Shown: positions 10,951-20,705, counted from the first letter of the stretch. The stretch: DNA of 64,000 bases from Symbiodinium natans (GCA_905221605.1 CAJNDS010000003.1:410001-474000), one strand, 5' to 3'. Notes: a model not told the origin generated them from the sequence alone. Numbers and translations are program-made.

Positions 10951-11387
10951 ATCCAAACAAACACCCCCTAAACCCGTAAACTCTAAATCCTAAACCCTAA
11001 ACCCTAAACCCCTAAAGCCTAAACCCTAAACCCTAAACCCCCAAAACTTTGGGGGCTTGAGGCTTTCGGGAGCTTAGGGGTCTAAAAGTTCAGGCGGGGT
11101 CTGGTAGGCATGGGCTGCGAACCTTAGGTGTGTTCAAGGGACCCTTTTTGGTACCCTGCTCCCTCGAAGCCTTGAACCCTAAGCCCAAAACCTTAGGCCT
11201 TAGAGTTTAGGGTTTAGGGTTTAGGGTTTAGGGTTTAGGGTTGAGGGTCTAAACCTGCAGGGTTCCCAAGAGGCCTTCTTGGCAAGGACGGTCCCCCAAC
11301 ACGCGTGGCGCTTGAAGGAGAGGGCTGCGATGTCCCTATCGCTGCCCAGGCTGCTACCCAAGCCATGGAGGCCTCCTGGGACGCAGA

Positions 11388-11531
11388 GGGTTTAGGGTTT
11401 AGGGTTTAGGGTTTGGGGTTTAGGGTTTGGGGTTTAGGGTTTGGGGTTTGGGGTTTGGGGTTTGGGGTTTGGGGTTTGGGGTTTGGGGTTTGGGGTTTGG
11501 GGTTTGGGGTTTGGGGTTTGGGGTTTGGGGT
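11388..11531. repeat. TTTAGGG array passing into a homogeneous TTTGGGG array
   Basis: A few TTTAGGG units are followed from about 11437 by some 13 consecutive TTTGGGG units. The sharp switch indicates local expansion of the variant rather than random decay. The encoded GFGVWGL repeat is an artefact. Confidence 0.9.
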
Positions 11532-11699
11532 GGAGGCCTCTACAGCCTTCTGGGATGCAGGGATTGGGGCGTTCGGGAGTATTTGTAGTAGTCGTCGTCG
11601 TAGTCGAACTAGTAGAAGCAGAAGAAGCAGTAGCAGAAGAAGCAGTATGTATTCATGCTTACTTTACTGTTCATGATGATTACGTTGTTTTTCGTGTAC

Positions 11700-12335
11700 G
11701 CTCCTAAACATCTTAACGAAGTCCGGTTTCTGAGCGTCTCGACGGAGCTCGTGACCTTGACTTCCGCAGGCTGCTGGCACGGGGGTTGTGGTTGAGAAGC
11801 GGGATCCTGGGGCGGCAGTGGCTCCGGTTTAGGGTTTCGGGTTTCGGGTTTGGGGTTTGGGGTTTAGGGTTTAGGGTTTTCGGGTTTAGGGTTTGGGGTT
11901 TTGGGTTTAGGGTTTAGGGTTTAGGGTTTAGGGTTTAGAAGTGGGATCCTGGGGCTTCAGTGGCTCCGGCTGCAGATGGTGCTTCACGTCGACGTGGACC
12001 GCGTGCACGCGGACATCCCGCTTTACACTCGGCACCGGCCCCTTGTAGCGGTGCAGCGAGGAACTCCTGTCACCGGACGCCGTGGCGAGATCCGCCTCGT
12101 AGCAGTCGGCCAGCATGCGATGCAGCTCCCAAAAGGTGTGCCTGCCGGACCTTGGGGGAGGAGGGAATGAGGTACCCTATATAATCCCTTAAATAGTCCC
12201 TTACAGGGTCTAGGGCCCTCACTTCCTAGCCAACAGTAAGAAAAAAAGTGTACCTGCCGGACCTTGGGGGAGAGGTGTCCATTCGCTCTCTTTCCAGGAG
12301 CCTGGGTGGGGACTTGTCCATCCGATCCATGGCGG
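11700..12335 (-). CDS. Upstream minus-strand exons, possibly the channel N-terminus
   Basis: Three exons join in frame. Exon A, 12254 to at least 12330, has an ATG at 12330 and reads MDRMDKSPPRLLERERMD. Exon B is 11949-12141 and starts HTFWELHRMLADCYEADLA. Exon C runs from 11806 down to about 11,705 and starts DPASQPQPPCQQPAEVKVTS. The A-B intron is GT-AG (12142-12253). The B-C intron is GA-AG (11807-11948) and contains a telomeric array. Both introns are flanked by long direct duplications of exon sequence (about 30 and 33 bp). No domain is recognised. The exons lie upstream of the channel on the same strand and could be its 5' end or a separate gene. Confidence 0.5.
11828..11936. repeat. 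Telomeric array between 33-bp direct duplications
   Basis: TTTAGGG, TTTCGGG and TTTGGGG units. The flanks 11795-11827 and 11937-11969 are copies of one 33-bp sequence (core gggatcctggggc, then cagtggctccgg) with about four mismatches. The array is intronic and the duplication contains the GA-AG splice junctions. Confidence 0.85.
12161..12242. mobile_element. Introner-like element forming a GT-AG intron
   Basis: 82 bp with imperfect terminal inverted repeats (gggaatgaggtaccct against agggccctcacttcc). It is flanked by copies of a 30-bp sequence (12131-12160 and 12243-12272, two mismatches). The resulting intron, 12142-12253, is spliced in frame between exons A and B. Its core is related to the element at 6553. 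Confidence 0.75.
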
Positions 12336-12384
12336 CGCAAGCACTCCCACAAAACCCAGAACTGGAAGATGCCGCCCGGAGAGA

Positions 12385-12640
12385 GCTACCCTAAACCCTA
12401 AACCCTCCGAAACCCTAACCATAAACCCTAAACCCTAAACCCGAAACCCGAAACCCTAAACCCCAAACCCTAAACCCTAAACCCTAAACCCTAAACCACC
12501 TCACCTGTTGCCTTAAGTGCTGCCATACTCGTCCCTGAGCCACGAGCTCCAGGTTGGAAACGCCTATGCACTAAGCTCAGCCATGAACCCTAGACCCTGA
12601 ACCCTAAACCCTAGACCCTAGACCCTAAACCTCGCCTACT
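12385..12640. repeat. C-rich telomeric blocks
   Basis: CCCTAAA with CCCGAAA and CCCTAGA variants at about 12390-12496 and 12585-12632, separated by about 90 bp of unique sequence without an assigned exon. Confidence 0.8.
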
Positions 12641-12663
12641 AAATATATATTTAAATGTTAAAC

Positions 12664-14440
12664 CCCTTCGTGGCCAAGGCACAAAACCTTCGTGGCCAAG
12701 GCACAAAACCTTCGTGGCCAAAGGCACAAAACCTTCATGGCCAAAGGCACAAAACCTTCGCGGTCAAAGTTTTTCGGCTAGGGTTTAGGATTTTCACAGT
12801 CTTTTTTTAAGCCTTACGGTCGATGTTCGAGGGAGGGTTGGGGAATTCTCATGTTCACAGTTTTTTTCGAGTGTTATGTCTAGGGTTTAAGATTTTCACA
12901 GCTTTGTTTCGAGTTTTAGGTCTAGGGTTTAGGATTTTCACAGCTTTTGTTTTTCGAGCTTTGGGTCTAGGGTTTAGGATTTTCACGGCTTTTTTACGAG
13001 TTTTAGGTCTAGGGTTTAGTTTTGTTCACAGCTTTTTTGGTTTCTCACGGGTGTCTCATGTTCACAGTTTTTTTTTTGAGTTTTATGACTAGGGTTTAGG
13101 ATTTTCACAGTTTCGAGTTTTAGGTCTAGGGTTTAGGATTTTCACAGCTCACAGCTTTCTTTTCGAGGTTTAGGTCTAGGGGTTAGGATTTTCACGGGTG
13201 TCTCATGTTTTCATAGTTTTTTCGAGTTTTATGTCTAGGGTTTCTGATTTTCACAGTTTTTTTCGTGTTTTATGTCTACGGTTTAGGATTTTCACAGCCT
13301 TTTTCGAGTTTTTGGTCTAGGGTTTAGGATTTTCACAGCCTTTTTTGAGCTCTAGGTCTAGGGGTCTTCGGGTTGATGTTCAAGGGAGGGTTCCACGCAT
13401 CGAGGCTCAAATATGGGAGTGCGAACTTCGTGACATGATTTTTCGAGCTTTATGCCTAGGGTTTAGGATTTTCACAGTTTTTCTCGAGTGTTATGTCTAG
13501 GGTCTAGTTTTTTTAGGATGTTCACAGTTTTTTTAAGTCTTATGCCTCCGGGATGAAGTTTTTCGAGTTTTACGTCCCACGCATCGAGGCTCAAATATGG
13601 TAGTGCGAACTCGGTGACATGATTTTTCGAGTTTTATGCCTAGGGTTGAAGATTTTCACAGTGTTTTCGAGTTTTATGTCTAGGGTTTAGGATTTTCACA
13701 GTTTTTTTCGAGGTTTATGTCTAGGGTTTAGGATTTTCACAGTTTTTTCTCGAGTGTTATGTCTAGGGTCTAGTCTTTTTAGGATTTTCACAGTTTTTTT
13801 TAAAGTCTTATGTCTCCGGGATGAAGTTTTTCGAGTTTTATGTCCCACGCATCGAGGCTCAAATATGGGAGTGCGAACTCGGCGACATGATTTTTCGAGT
13901 TTTATGCCTAAGGTTTAAGATTTTCACAGTGTTTTTTTCGCGTGTTATGTCTAGGGTTTAGGATTTCACAGTTTGTTTTTCGAGTTTTATGTCTAGGGTT
14001 TAGGATTTTCACAGCCTCTTTTTCGAGTTTTATGTCTAGGGTTTAGGATTTCCCACGCATCGAGGCTCAAATATGGGAGTGCGAACTCGGTGACAAGATT
14101 TTTCGAGTTTTATGTCTAGGGTTTAGGATTTTCACAGTTTTTTCTCGAGTGTTATGTCTAGGGTTTAGATTTTTTTGGATTTTCACAGCTTTTTTTAAGT
14201 CTTATGTCTCCGGGATGAAGTTTTTCGAGTTTTATGTCCCACGCATCGAGGCTCAAATATGGGAGCGCGAACTCGGTTACATGATTTTTCGAGTTTTATG
14301 CCTAGAGTTTTATGTCTAGGGTTTAGGATTTCACATTTTTTTCGAGTTTTATGTCTAGGGTTTAGCATTTTCACAGTTTTTTGTTTTGAGTTTTATGTCT
14401 AGGGTTTAGGATTTTCACAGTTTTTCGAGTTATTGGGAAC
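12664..14440. repeat. Satellite region with higher-order structure
   Basis: It opens with five copies of a 22-bp unit (ccttcgtggccaaggcacaaaa). Then come dozens of imperfect units of about 40 bp built from tcgagttttatgtctagg and tttaggattttcacag. A block cacgcatcgaggctcaaata recurs at about 13396, 13568, 13846, 14053 and 14240, giving a higher-order period near 200 bp. The telomere-like tctagggttta sits in every basic unit. Confidence 0.85.
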
Positions 14441-14459
14441 GCGGCTGCCTAGAGCAGAA

Positions 14460-14580
14460 GGAGGTTGGATATTTTTCCTAATGGTGTGGGACCCAATGGG
14501 CGGGTGGGTATTCCCCTGTGCCCTTGAAAGCTGCTCAATGCTTGGACCAGAGATGCTGAACCCTAACCCTAAACCCTAAA
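14460..14580. repeat. Dispersed repeat copy 1 ending in CCCTAAA units
   Basis: Shares ttttcctaatggtgtggga, gggcgggtgggt and gagatgctgaaccct with 17020-17140. In both copies the similarity runs straight into CCCTAAA repeats, so the telomeric units look like part of the element or a preferred neighbour. Confidence 0.6.
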
Positions 14581-14949
14581 CTTGCGGGTTACAGATCATT
14601 ACACCTTGCGCCGGACCCGACACTCTCAAAACCCCTAAAGCTTTTGGTCCCACGGGCCCCAGTCTCGCAGCCTCCGCTTACACTTAAAAAGCGAGGGGGT
14701 TCGGGTTATTCGGGTTTCGGGTTTCGGGTTTAGGGTTTAGGGTTTTGCAGGAAAGCTAGAGGACCGACCCATGCCGGTCCCGCATGCTTGCAAGGCATGC
14801 TAAGCGATGTGCGTGCCCAGACATGGGAGGATCCACATAGCAGATTCTCTTAAGGGCCCCAATGGCCCCAATAGTAGTAGAGGGCTGCTCTTTTGGAGGG
14901 CTCCACTTCAAGGATCCTCCCAACGTCTGCGGTAGCAAAGTCAGGCGGA

Positions 14950-15064
14950 TCAAATCTTGTCGCCATCGTGGTCCACGAAAACCAGCTGGTCGGCCCAGAA
15001 GCAGTGGGCGGAAGCGAAGCTCTCGTCGACTTTCAAGTCTGGCCAACGCTTGGCAAACACCGAG
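14950..15064 (-). CDS. Isolated exon of unknown protein
   Basis: The minus strand reads SVFAKRWPDLKVDESF and then HCFWADQLVFVDHDGDKI before a stop. A textbook acceptor (gtctctcttcag) precedes it at 15065. The protein character is strong, but I do not recognise the family. The rest of the gene was not found. The 3' border is uncertain because GT or GA donors occur before the stop. Confidence 0.4.
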
Positions 15065-16044
15065 CTGAAGAGAGACTCCACGTTCACCTACGGCTCGCTG
15101 GGGATTGAGGCCAATGAATATGTAGCCTAGGTACTGTATACATCCCTATATATATGTATGTATACTGTATATATACACATAAAGGCGACAAGAAATTCAC
15201 GGCTGAGGGCTTCGGCAGCCAGAAACACGACAGCATCTGTACTAGCGCAAATGCAACGCAACGGTAACCAACCACACGTTCCCGCAACTGCCGACGAAGC
15301 CCTTGCCAGAAAGGGTTGGGAGGGTTCATCTTTAAGGGTAGTTACATGGTCCCTTCATTGAGCAACTGTGAGTTGCCTATAGTTTGTTGGCTTCTCTTTG
15401 TTGAGGGTTCTGGAGGTTCGGCTTACGACAAAAAAGTTGAGTCTGTATTTCGCTGGGCTTGCGGAGAATCAAGTTTCAACCTCACAGCCCTGGTAGATTT
15501 CTGAAGGATAGTATGGGAAGCCACCCCACAAGCAGAGGGAGGCTCCTCACATGCGTGCTAGATATCCCTACTTAAAAGCACTCCTCTGACTTGCTATCCC
15601 TAGAACCCCTGCGCAAATCGCCATAACCCACCTCACGAACCCCACTCACTAAGTCAGAAGGGCTTCCAAGTCCCACATTGCTGGGGCTCCTGAACACTGG
15701 ATCCTCTCTACACCCGCATAAACCCCCAACCCTGAAGCCCCCCTTTTTAAAGCCGCTCGAGCCCCTGAACCCTGAAACCCTTTGAAGGCTACATACTAAA
15801 CTCTAAACCCCAAACCCAAAACCCAAAACCCTAAGCACGAAGCCCCGCAACCCTCAAAACCCCAACCCTAGACCCTGAAAGGTCTCCAACTTGTCTCGGG
15901 TGGTGGTACTTGAATGTAGCTATAGTCAGAAGCCTTCTTGGGGATCCTTGTTGGCTATGTATAGCGACCCAAACCTCCTAGCAGGATAGTCCCTTATTTG
16001 GGGGTCTGAGACCCTAAAAACCCCAAACCCTTCTTTGGGCAGGG
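15065..16044. other. Intergenic sequence, no supported gene
   Basis: Mixed sequence with a short TA-rich tract near 15,140-15,180 and scattered degenerate CCCTAAA units (15,720-15,880). Weak open frames lack support. The segment ends at the stop codon of the DUF2071-like gene. Confidence 0.4.
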
Positions 16045-18803
16045 TCAGCAGAACGCGTGCCCCTGGACCTTGTTAACCCCTAGAGAAGAGGGTTAGGTGG
16101 TTTTTGGCTAGGGGTTTCGGCCTAGGGTTCAGGTTTGCAGCTTAAGTTCGAGGGCTTAGTTTAGGTCGCAATTAACGTGGCCCGAATTCTAAGCCCTAAC
16201 ACCAAACCCTACACCCTGCTTTTGCTTCAGGTCTCCTGGGGAAGCCTTGCACGCTAAACCCTAAACCCTAAACCCTAAACTCTACACCCTAAACCCTAAT
16301 CCTTAAACCCTAAACCACTCTTTCATATATAATATAAATGTTAATGGCTTTGCGGGCAAGGTCCGAAAATTAGTGGGCAAGGTCCGAAAATTAGCGGGCA
16401 AGGTCCGAAAATTAGCGGGCAAGGTCCGAAAATCAGCGGGCAAGGTCCGAAAATCAGTGGGCAAGGTCCATTGGCTGCCCCACGACCTTGCCCACTAATT
16501 TTCGGACCTTGCCCGCTGACCCACGACCTTGCTCACTGATTTTCGGACCTTGCCCACTAATTTTCGGACCTTGCCCGCTAATTTTCGGACCTTGCCCGCT
16601 AATTTTCGGACCCGGGAAAGGCCCGAGAATTAGCGGGCAAGGTCCGAAAATTAGCGGGCAAGGTCCGAAAATTAGCGGGCAAGGTCCGAAAATTAGCGGG
16701 CAAGGTCCGAAAATTAGCGGGCAAGGTCCGAAAATCAGTGGGCAAGGTCCGAAAATTAGTGGGCAAGGTCCGAAAATTAGCGGGCAAGGTCCGAAAATTA
16801 GCGGGCAAGGTCCGAAAATTAGCGGGCAAGGTCCCCCCCCCCCCCACCCCCCCCCCCCCCCCCCCCCACCCCCCCAACCCCCCCCCACCCCCCACCCCCC
16901 CACCCCCCCCACCCCCCCCACCCGCCCCCCCACCCCTCCCTCCAGCCCCCTTCCTCCCGCAACGGGTGTTGGTCAGTTGAAAACGTGTCTGACTTGGGTA
17001 GGTAAAACTCTTTGGGGTAGGATGAAAACCGTATATTTTCTTAATGTTATGGGATTCTTTGGGCGGGTGGGTCTTTTTCCGTTGCCTGAACACACTACTG
17101 GCCTAGTAAATGCTCGAACTTGAGATGCTGAACCCTAAACCCTAAACCCTAAACCCTAATCCCAAAGGACCTTGTAGCCGCGGTAGTTGCTGGGTGCGTC
17201 CTTGCCCTCCTGGTGGGCGACGCGCACGACACCCTGCGGGCCGTCCTGGAGGACCTTGTACGGCCGGTTGATCACCTCGGGTTTGGGGTTTAGGGTTTAG
17301 GGGATTACGGTCTAGGGTTTAGGGTTTAGGGTTTAGGCTTTAGGGTTTAGGGTTTAGGGTTTAGGGTTTAGGGTTTAGGGTTTAGGGTTTAGGGTTTAGG
17401 GTCTGGGCTTTGGGGTTTAGGGTTTAGGTTTTAGGGGGCAGTGTTTGGGTTTGGGTTTAGCCCTAACGCTAAACCCCTACACCCCCGAAACCTCTGAACT
17501 TCTAAACCCTACAACCCTAAATCCCCAAACCCCCTAAAGTTGCAACCCTCTTGACCCTATATAAACCCTAAACCCTAAACCCTAAACCCTAAACCCTAAA
17601 CCCTAAACCCCCTTTCACAAAACAAAGCTTGCCACTGGCAACTTGGCACGTATTGCAAGAGAGCCGGGTCCTCAGCTTCTTGGGTGACCTGAACAAAACA
17701 GGGCTTTTCGGGGTTTAGGGTTTAGGGTTTAGGGTTTAGGGTTTAGGGTTTAGGGTTTAGGGTTTAGGGTTTAGGGTTTAGGGTTTAGGGTTTAGGGTTT
17801 AGGGTTTAGGGATTCTGGGCACTAAAGGGGTTAGGGTTCAAGAGTTGAAGGAAGGGTTTAGGGGTTTGAGGGTTCAGGGGCTTCGGGATTCGGGGCTAGG
17901 GCAACCAGGTTGCGCAGGGAAGGTTTTGGGCGGTTAGGGCTTTAGGTTGAGACATGATTTGATGCAACCCTCAACCCTCTCTACACTCTAAACCCTAAAA
18001 CCCTAAAACCCTAAAACCCTAAAACCCTAAAACCCTAAAACCCTAAAACCCTAAAACCCTAAAACCCTAAAACCCTAAAACCCTAAACCCTACGCCCTCA
18101 ACCCGGTTTCCCGAACGTGTTCCTACCTGGCCACCCAGAAGCTATCTCCAGCAGAGGGATTTAGAAGCGAATTAGTGGTTGGGCTCAGAGTCTAAAGTTT
18201 CGGGCTTCGGTTTTGACCTGAAAACCATAAACCCCCAGGCCGACCTCGAAGGCCACGTCGTACGTGACGCCATCATAGGACTCCTAGACCCAGGAGTAAC
18301 CTAGGAATAAGAAACGTTTCCCATTTTTTGGGTTGAAAGGGGATATTATAAGGTACCCTAACCCCGCAAAAATGGAGAATAAGGGCCTACTCCAGGGTCA
18401 TTGTGGCCCTAAACCCTAAACCCTAAACCCTAAACCCTAAACCCTAAACCCGAAAAAAGAAAGGGGTCATCGGACTCCTCCAAGTGCGCGGAGCCGCTCT
18501 TCGCCAAGACGGCCGTGGTGCTGCCGCACTTGACGCCGGGCTGGGTGGCGCTGCAGCCGATCTTCCTTACTTCTCCAAGAACCCAAGGTGAAAAAAAGAG
18601 TTACCCTAAACCCTAAACCCTAAACCCTAAACCCTAAACCCTAAACCCTAAACCCTAAACCCTAAATAAGGAAACCCAACAAGCTTAAACTTCAACTCTG
18701 GGCGAAGTAAGCTTCTGCACCCAGCCCTGGGCACCGCTTGGGAAGTCCAAGTTCATGAGGAGGTAGCCTTAAACGGGGCCCCTAATAGCCCCCTTTATAC
18801 ATG

Positions 18804-18839
<36 letters not shown>

Positions 18840-19684
18840 GATATATAATATACACATATATATATATATGTATATATATATATAATGTGTATATATATAT
18901 ATACAAGAACCCCTAAAGAACGCCTAAATAACCCCTAAAGAACCCCTAAAAAACCCCTAAAATAACCCCTAAAATAAACCCGAAATACCCCCTAAGGTCC
19001 CTTATAAGAGTCCCTTGGGTAGCCTTTGTCGCCGTTGTCCGCGCGGACCACGTTGGTGGTGAGCTTCAGGAGCTCGGAGCCGCCCCCGATGGCCACCTTG
19101 CCGAAGATCGTCTCTAGGGTTTAGGGTTTAGGGTTTAGGGTTTAGGGTTTGGGGTTTGGGGTTTAGGGTTTAGGGTTTAGGGTTATGGCCACCTTGCCAA
19201 AGATCGTCTCGAGCTTGAGGGACTCGACGTTGAAGATCATTGCCTGCAACCACGGTTGGGGTTTAGGGTTTAGGGTTTAGGGTTTAGGGTTTAGGGTTTA
19301 GGGTTTAGGGTTTAGGGTTTAGGGTTTAGGGTTTAGGGTTTAGGGTTTAGGGTTTAGGGTTTAGGGTTTAGGGTTTAGGGTTTAGGGTTTAGGGTTTAGG
19401 GTACTATTAAGCATAATAATCTTGGTTCCTTATTGGGTTTAAGCATTCATTTACAAACTTCAAAAATGTGCTTTCAACAATGACCCAGTTGCGGTGACCC
19501 AGGCCTTACCCTCAAAGAGCTCGGGCTTCAGCTTGGGGCTCAGGTAGCTCTGGAGGTTGCCAGCATCGACCGGAAAGTTGCAGTAGAGCATGTTCTTGTC
19601 GGTCTCCTCAATGGGAAGCCCGACCACCCCGGAGAGATGCCACAGGTAGACAGCCACTGCCAAGGAACTCTTGAAGAACGCCAT
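16045..19684 (-). CDS. Secreted DUF2071-like protein, nine exons, 220 aa
   Basis: Exons, in transcript order: 19493-19684, 19193-19243, 19024-19096, 18716-18767, 18478-18565, 18245-18283, 17650-17688, 17171-17275, 16045-16068. The total is 663 nt with every phase matching and one stop (TGA). The first exon starts at an ATG with a signal-peptide-like MAFFKSSLAVAVYLWHLSGV. Then come YCNFPVDAGNLQSYL and ELFEGKAWVT, which resemble the start of DUF2071 (acetoacetate-decarboxylase-like fold), and later KLTTNVVRADNGDKGYLLMN and VINRPYKVLQDG. The length suits that family. Introns 1 and 3 are GC-AG, 4 and 5 are GA-AG and the rest GT-AG. Direct repeats occur at most splice-site pairs (GCAA, GCTACC, GAAG, GAGTCCNATGA, ACAAGGTCC). 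Catalytic function is unknown. The exon chain is well supported by phase; the family name is from remembered patterns and less certain. Confidence 0.75.
16343..16832. repeat. 21-bp minisatellite in forward-reverse-forward blocks
   Basis: Unit cgggcaaggtccgaaaattag. About six forward copies (16343-16470) are followed by about six inverted copies (16480-16610) and then ten forward copies (16620-16832). The long open frames on both strands arise because 21 bp is seven codons. It lies inside the last intron of the DUF2071-like gene. Confidence 0.93.
16833..16946. repeat. C-rich tract with CCCCCCA units
   Basis: Nearly pure cytosine with isolated A every 6-8 bases, directly adjoining the 21-bp minisatellite. 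Low complexity; G-quadruplex-prone on the minus strand. Confidence 0.9.
17020..17158. repeat. Dispersed repeat copy 2 ending in CCCTAAA units
   Basis: Matches 14460-14580 in tttcttaatgttatgggatt, gggcgggtgggt and gagatgctgaaccctaaacc. It lies between exons 8 and 9 of the DUF2071-like gene, so it is intronic. Confidence 0.6.
17282..17450. repeat. Telomeric array TTTAGGG in intron 7
   Basis: About 20 heptamers with a few variants, starting seven bases from the exon 8 acceptor. A C-rich block (17565-17611) lies at the other end of the same intron, giving inverted telomeric termini in the RNA. Confidence 0.9.
17708..17813. repeat. Telomeric array TTTAGGG in intron 6
   Basis: Fifteen perfect heptamers, starting about 20 bp upstream (in transcript sense) of the exon 7 acceptor. 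Confidence 0.9.
17989..18090. repeat. Octamer telomere-like array CCCTAAAA
   Basis: About 12 consecutive CCCTAAAA units (TTTTAGGG on the other strand, the Chlamydomonas-type telomere repeat) within an otherwise heptamer-dominated locus. Confidence 0.9.
18566..18715. mobile_element. GA-AG introner with an internal telomeric array
   Basis: Terminal inverted repeats: cttacttctcc against ggcgaagtaag. GAAG duplications stand at both exon borders on the minus strand. The middle holds nine CCCTAAA heptamers (18602-18664). It is intron 4 of the DUF2071-like gene. A related copy at 46505-46612 has no telomeric array. Confidence 0.8.
18786..18905. repeat. TA-rich microsatellite in intron 3
   Basis: Long (TA)n tracts with interruptions and local palindromes, followed by several copies of aacccctaaa-type units (18905-18985). 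Confidence 0.9.
19089..19210. repeat. 70-bp telomeric array between 26-bp direct duplications
   Basis: 19089-19114 and 19185-19210 are the same 26-bp sequence (atggccaccttgcc then aagatcgtctc) with one mismatch. Between them lie exactly 70 bp, ten heptamers, mostly TTTAGGG with two TTTGGGG. The duplicated sequence is coding (ETIFGKVAI on the minus strand). Splicing at the two copies of AAG/GTGG removes one copy and the array and restores the frame. Confidence 0.93.
19257..19402. repeat. Telomeric array TTTAGGG in intron 1
   Basis: About 20 perfect heptamers inside the first intron of the DUF2071-like gene. Confidence 0.93.
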
Positions 19685-20199
19685 GGCGTGTTCTTGTTTG
19701 TCGACTGAACTCTGAACAAGCTGGAGCAGATGCTTGCGACAACTCATCAGAAACTGAAATTTGGTCCATGAAGCTACGTGGTGTCTATCTGCTCCTTTCC
19801 AAGCAAGACGGGTCAATCTACCGCAACGCGGCTGCGAACAGGGTTGCACCTGACCATGTGTTTCAATCTCTCTCTTCAAAGCCCTAAGTCTGAGAAAAAG
19901 CCGAACTACACGACGAGACGCCGAGAAAAGCACTGGAATGAGGAATGAGCTCACTGTTCACCTGGCTTCGCACCAGCAGCCGCAAGTGGCCAGAAATCTC
20001 CAACCTCAAGCCCTAAACCCTGTGAGGCAAGGCAACGTCTGACCCGATGCAAGAAGTCTGCCCACCACCTGTACCTGGTAGAGGGTTGAGGAATCTTGGC
20101 CGCGGTTCCCCTTTCTTCCACCACTCTGCTTCCCCACTTGACCACGTCCACCTTTTCACCTGTGGCTTTTGGCACCAAGACAAACCTCCAAGGAGCTGC

Positions 20200-20700
20200 C
20201 AACGGGAGCTGGGGAGGGAATCCTAAACCCTAAACCCCTAAACCCTAAAGCCCTAAACCCTAAAGAAGCAGGGATTTTCTTGAGCGAGTGTCTCATTGCT
20301 GGTCCTAAGCTGAACAGGGAACCTAAGGACAGAGCCGTTACTCTTCGACTCCTTGCCTTTTCCATTCCTAAAGGGATTGCCTAGGGTACCTATGCAACTC
20401 CCCGGTTATCCCTAAAAAGCCTTCAGTATGGGGGGAACCAAGGGGGGGGGGGGGTCGTAAAGACGGGGGGGATTCAGAGCTTCTCAACTGAGATGTGACG
20501 CAAGGGGAGCAGTTGCAGGGATGCTTGCGAGGGCGGCCTAGCGTTTTCTGCTCAACCCCCTGCTGCGTTGCAAAATGTCACAAGGTAACGCGCGGCACAC
20601 GCCCGCAGTTGCTCGGAACTTAAAACGGAGGCCGGATCTTTGCGGCGCACAACTGCATACGAGCCAACAGGGAGGAGCTGCTCACTTGTGGCTGTCACGA
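20200..20700. other. Spacer between the DUF2071-like gene and the GH5-like gene
   Basis: Contains a short telomeric block (20223-20265) and a poly-G tract near 20440. No exon is supported. Confidence 0.4.
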
Positions 20701-20705
20701 ATTCG

